DNA of 8,345 nt, taken from contig JAJYBX010000063.1 of the NCBI GenBank assembly GCA_021778785.1, positions 1-8,345 on the forward strand, written 5' to 3'. The translations under genes and the position numbers were made by a program. Positions 6,096 to 8,345 of the stretch are shown in pieces. The stretch is from Acidobacteriota bacterium (GTDB lineage Bacteria; Acidobacteriota; Holophagae; Holophagales; Holophagaceae). The notes beneath the pieces are model-generated. The model did no database searches. It saw only the letters and a program-made list of their open reading frames with translations, and was not told the origin of the DNA. The stretch's first letter is position 1; the number at the start of each line of letters is the position of its first letter.

Positions 6096-7838
6096 CTACC
6101 GGCCCTCCTCCACCCGGGCGGCCCCCCGGGCGGGTGCGGTCAGGGCCTGGCCATCGGCGGCGAGGAGGCGGAGCATCCGGCCCGCGAGCGCCGTACGGAG
6201 CGTGAGCAGGCGGAGGGAGGGGCGCTCGGGCCCCCGCCGGGCGCGGAGTTCGGCGACCCAGGCGCCCGGGAGGATGCGCTTGAGGGCCGCCCGCAGGGAC
6301 CGGGAGGAGGGGGGCCGGAAGTCGCCCCCCCGCAGATCGGCCCGCAGGCGATCCCGCCAGGGGGCCGGCAGGAGGGCTTCGACGGGGCCGTCCTCGAGCT
6401 CCTCGCGGAACCACCGCACGTAGGGTTCCGACCGCAGGTAGTCGCTCCGGTCGTCGTCGGCCCCCGCGGTCGCGTAGGGGAGCGGGGGCCCCTGGGCCCG
6501 GGCGAGGCGGCGGAAGGCGGCCTTGTCCGTCCGGAGGGCATCCGGCATCCGGCGGACGAAGGCGAGCACTTCGCGGGCGAGGAGCGGGCTGGAGATCTCG
6601 ACGAAGGGGGCCTTCACGTCATTCAGGGCCGCCAGCCCCACGGGGATCCGGTAGCCGTGGTAGAGGCGGTCCCGGTAGGTCGCGACCGATTCGCCGGGCC
6701 GGTGCGCCAGGGCCTCCGGGAGGCGCTGGCCCCCATCGGAGATCGCCTCGGCGTCGGCCTCCCCCAGGAAGTCCCGCAGCAGCACCAGGCCCACGGAGCT
6801 CCGCGCGTGGGCCACGGTCCGCACCGGGATCCAGCCGAAGCCCTCGTCGCCCCGGATCACGCCGGCGACGCCGCGGGCCGCGAAGGAGGCCCACATCTGC
6901 AGGCCGTCCAGGTAGGGGAACAGCTGGTCCGTGGTCCCGCCGCTGGCGGCCAGGAACCGGTCCGCCACCACCTCGGGCGCGGCCTCTCCCCGCTCCGTGA
7001 GCAGGTAGTCGTGCGTCAGGCCGAAGTGGTCCGCGAGCCGCCGGGCGAGGTAGGCGTCGTTGCCGGGTTGCGCGAGCGAGGCCGCGAGCCCCCAGGTCAT
7101 CGTGGGGGGCCTCCAGCCGGCCTCCATGAGCACCGACAGGATGAACCGGCAGTCGTAGCCGCCCGACAGGGGGAGGGCCCAGGCCGCCGAGGCGAAATCG
7201 AAGCGCTGTACCGCGGCCTTGAGGATCCGCAGCAGCTCCGCCTGGCTGGCCGGGGCCGCCATCGGTTCCGGGCGGAACGCGAGGGGGGCGGTCCGGAGGT
7301 CCAGCTCCCACCGCGCCCGGTCCAGCACGAGACGGCTGTCCGGCGGCAGGCGGCGGAGGCGGCGGTCCCAGGCGTCCGTGGGGCCGAGGTTCCCCGAGGA
7401 GAGGAACCAGCCGAAGGCCGCCGGATTGAACTCCAGGCCCTCCAGGAGGCAGACCAGGGCGCGCTGGGAAGTCGAGGCGAGGAAGCGGGTGTCGGTGAGG
7501 ACGTACCAGAGGGTCCGGGATCCCGCGAAGTCGCTGCAGAGTTCCACCGTGGCCCCGTCGGAGCGGACGAGCGCGAAGGTGCCCTCCGGCACCGGGCTCC
7601 CCGGCAGAGACCAGTCCCTCCAGGTGCCGGCGAATGCCCCCAGGTGGGCCGAGGTCCCCTCCGCCTCCGCGGCGCCCACGGGCCCCGTGAGGCAGAGGCC
7701 CTCCTGCGGCCCCATCGCCACCCGGTGGGTCTGGGGGGGGAGGGGATCCGGGACGATCCGGTCCGCTACCCGCCGGAGGTCGGATGCCGCGAGGGCGCCC
7801 CGGCCGTCGCGCCAGCAGGCGAAGATCAGGTGGGACAT
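6096..7838 (-). CDS. Asparagine-synthase-like protein with a degenerate glutaminase domain
   Basis: This 580-aa protein has the two-domain layout of asparagine synthetase B-like enzymes. Residues 1-180 resemble the Ntn-hydrolase glutaminase domain: EGTFALVRSD (85-94) and SDFAGSRTLWY (102-112) recall the G-x-FA-x-x-x-x-D and RD-x-x-G-x-x-PLYY strands. However, the protein begins MSHL instead of MC, so the catalytic Cys2 is missing. The C-terminal synthetase domain has a PP-loop, PLSGGYDCR (223-231), with Cys230 where Ser is usual, and RGDEGFGW (329-336) in place of the usual GDGGDELFGGY. ATP binding and adenylation are therefore likely, with ammonia from solution or another amine as acceptor. 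Relatives in polysaccharide loci are thought to amidate or modify sugars; the substrate here is unknown. The start at 7838 has GGGAGG 6 nt upstream and overlaps the glycosyltransferase by 13 bp. An upstream extension in this frame is only a shadow of that gene. Confidence 0.82.
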   Translation of the reverse strand: MSHLIFACWRDGRGALAASDLRRVADRIVPDPLPPQTHRVAMGPQEGLCLTGPVGAAEAEGTSAHLGAFAGTWRDWSLPGSPVPEGTFALVRSDGATVELCSDFAGSRTLWYVLTDTRFLASTSQRALVCLLEGLEFNPAAFGWFLSSGNLGPTDAWDRRLRRLPPDSRLVLDRARWELDLRTAPLAFRPEPMAAPASQAELLRILKAAVQRFDFASAAWALPLSGGYDCRFILSVLMEAGWRPPTMTWGLAASLAQPGNDAYLARRLADHFGLTHDYLLTERGEAAPEVVADRFLAASGGTTDQLFPYLDGLQMWASFAARGVAGVIRGDEGFGWIPVRTVAHARSSVGLVLLRDFLGEADAEAISDGGQRLPEALAHRPGESVATYRDRLYHGYRIPVGLAALNDVKAPFVEISSPLLAREVLAFVRRMPDALRTDKAAFRRLARAQGPPLPYATAGADDDRSDYLRSEPYVRWFREELEDGPVEALLPAPWRDRLRADLRGGDFRPPSSRSLRAALKRILPGAWVAELRARRGPERPSLRLLTLRTALAGRMLRLLAADGQALTAPARGAARVEEGR

Positions 7839-8345
7839 GCGGCGCCTCCCGGGGCGGCCTCGGGCCCCACCACCCGGTGGAGGGCCTGTTCCCACAGATC
7901 GAGCACCCGCTCGCTGGAGAACCGCGCCACCACGTCCCCGGCCCGGGCCGAGAGGCGCGCGCGGGCTTCGGGATCCGACATCAGGGCGGCAAGAGCCGCG
8001 GCCAGGGCCGAGGGATCCTCCGGGGGCACCAGCCGCCCGTCGATCCCGTCCCGGACGATCTCCCGCGCCGCGCCGCCGAAGTCGGTGCAGACCACGGGGA
8101 GGCCGCAGGCCATGGCCTCCACCAGGGCGTTGGGGAACCCCTCGGCCCGGGAGGGGAGGACGAAGAGATCGGCGTCCCGGAGGATCTCGAAGGGACGATC
8201 CGTCAGGCCGGGCAGGCGGACGCGGTCCGAGAGGCCCAGGGTCCGGATCAGGTCCTCCAGCGCCCCCCGTTCGGGGCCCTCGCCCCAGATGTCCAGGGTC
8301 CATCCCGGCACCCGCGCATCGGCCATGGCGAAGGCGCAGAGGAGC
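7826..8345 (-). CDS. Glycosyltransferase family 4 (GT-B fold), C-terminal part only
   Basis: The gene runs off the right edge, so only its last 173 codons or so are visible. They form the nucleotide-sugar-binding C-terminal half of a GT4 (glycosyl transferases group 1) enzyme. WTLDIWGEGPER near the left of the visible part matches the family's G-x-G-x-E strand. DADLFVLPSRAEGFPNALVE carries the E-x7-E motif (codons at 8143-8141 and 8119-8117), followed by AMACGLPVVCTDFGG. Reading continues in frame upstream of the ATG at 8326 (residues LLCAFA), where this family has a conserved helix, so that Met is internal and not a start. The enzyme probably adds a sugar to the lipid-linked intermediate at the cytoplasmic face. 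Its stop overlaps the next start by 13 bp. Donor and linkage cannot be predicted. Confidence 0.92.
   Translation of the reverse strand, partial: LLCAFAMADARVPGWTLDIWGEGPERGALEDLIRTLGLSDRVRLPGLTDRPFEILRDADLFVLPSRAEGFPNALVEAMACGLPVVCTDFGGAAREIVRDGIDGRLVPPEDPSALAAALAALMSDPEARARLSARAGDVVARFSSERVLDLWEQALHRVVGPEAAPGGAACPT
7845..7850 (-). promoter_or_regulatory. Ribosome binding site deciding the asparagine-synthase-like start
   Basis: GGGAGG on the minus strand ends 6 nt before ATG 7838 and lies inside the 3' end of the glycosyltransferase gene. It fixes the start and argues against the longer open frame that continues upstream to about 8303. Confidence 0.6.

Noticed and set aside
7839..8303. Upstream extension of the asparagine-synthase-like frame, giving an apparent 735-aa protein
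   Set aside because: It is a low-complexity Arg/Pro/Gly shadow of the GT4 gene. ATG 7838 has GGGAGG at a 6-nt spacing and begins the recognisable domain.

Overview
This is a window of a surface-polysaccharide (capsule, exopolysaccharide or O-antigen type) biosynthesis locus from a high-GC bacterium. Coding DNA is strongly GC-rich, with third positions mostly G or C, and genes are packed with overlapping ends. A monotopic sugar-phosphate transferase, a MurJ-type flippase and a Wzy/O-antigen-ligase-type membrane protein together point to a Wzx/Wzy-like route to a lipid-linked glycan. The lineage cannot be fixed from sequence reading alone; a Gram-negative of the acidobacterial or deltaproteobacterial kind would fit, but that is a low-confidence guess.

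Layout. Positions 1-405 hold no convincing gene: an AT-rich edge with a T-tract, a very GC-rich, palindrome-rich block (about 90-312), and an AT-richer stretch with a plausible sigma70-like promoter. Two plus-strand genes follow, 2 nt apart: a DegT/ArnB-like PLP sugar aminotransferase (406-1563) and a PglC/WcaJ-like phosphoglycosyl transferase (1566-2162). From the other side a minus-strand operon converges on them. In its transcription order it contains a GT4 glycosyltransferase (partial, running off the right edge), a divergent asparagine-synthase-like protein (6096-7838), a MurJ-family flippase (4524-about 6014), a polytopic O-antigen polymerase/ligase-like protein (3191-4531), and a RimK-like ATP-grasp ligase (2172-3194). 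The two operons end 9 bp apart with no clear terminator.

Working model (inference). The aminotransferase makes a 4-amino-deoxy nucleotide sugar. The phosphoglycosyl transferase loads a sugar phosphate onto undecaprenyl phosphate, the GT4 enzyme extends it, the flippase moves it across the inner membrane, and the Wzy_C protein polymerises or ligates it. The asparagine-synthase-like and ATP-grasp proteins are both ATP-dependent ligase families, which raises the possibility that the glycan carries an amide or amino-acid decoration. The asparagine-synthase-like protein lacks the usual N-terminal glutaminase cysteine, and the ATP-grasp protein has Ser in place of the usual metal-binding Asn. These two are the most interesting genes in the window.
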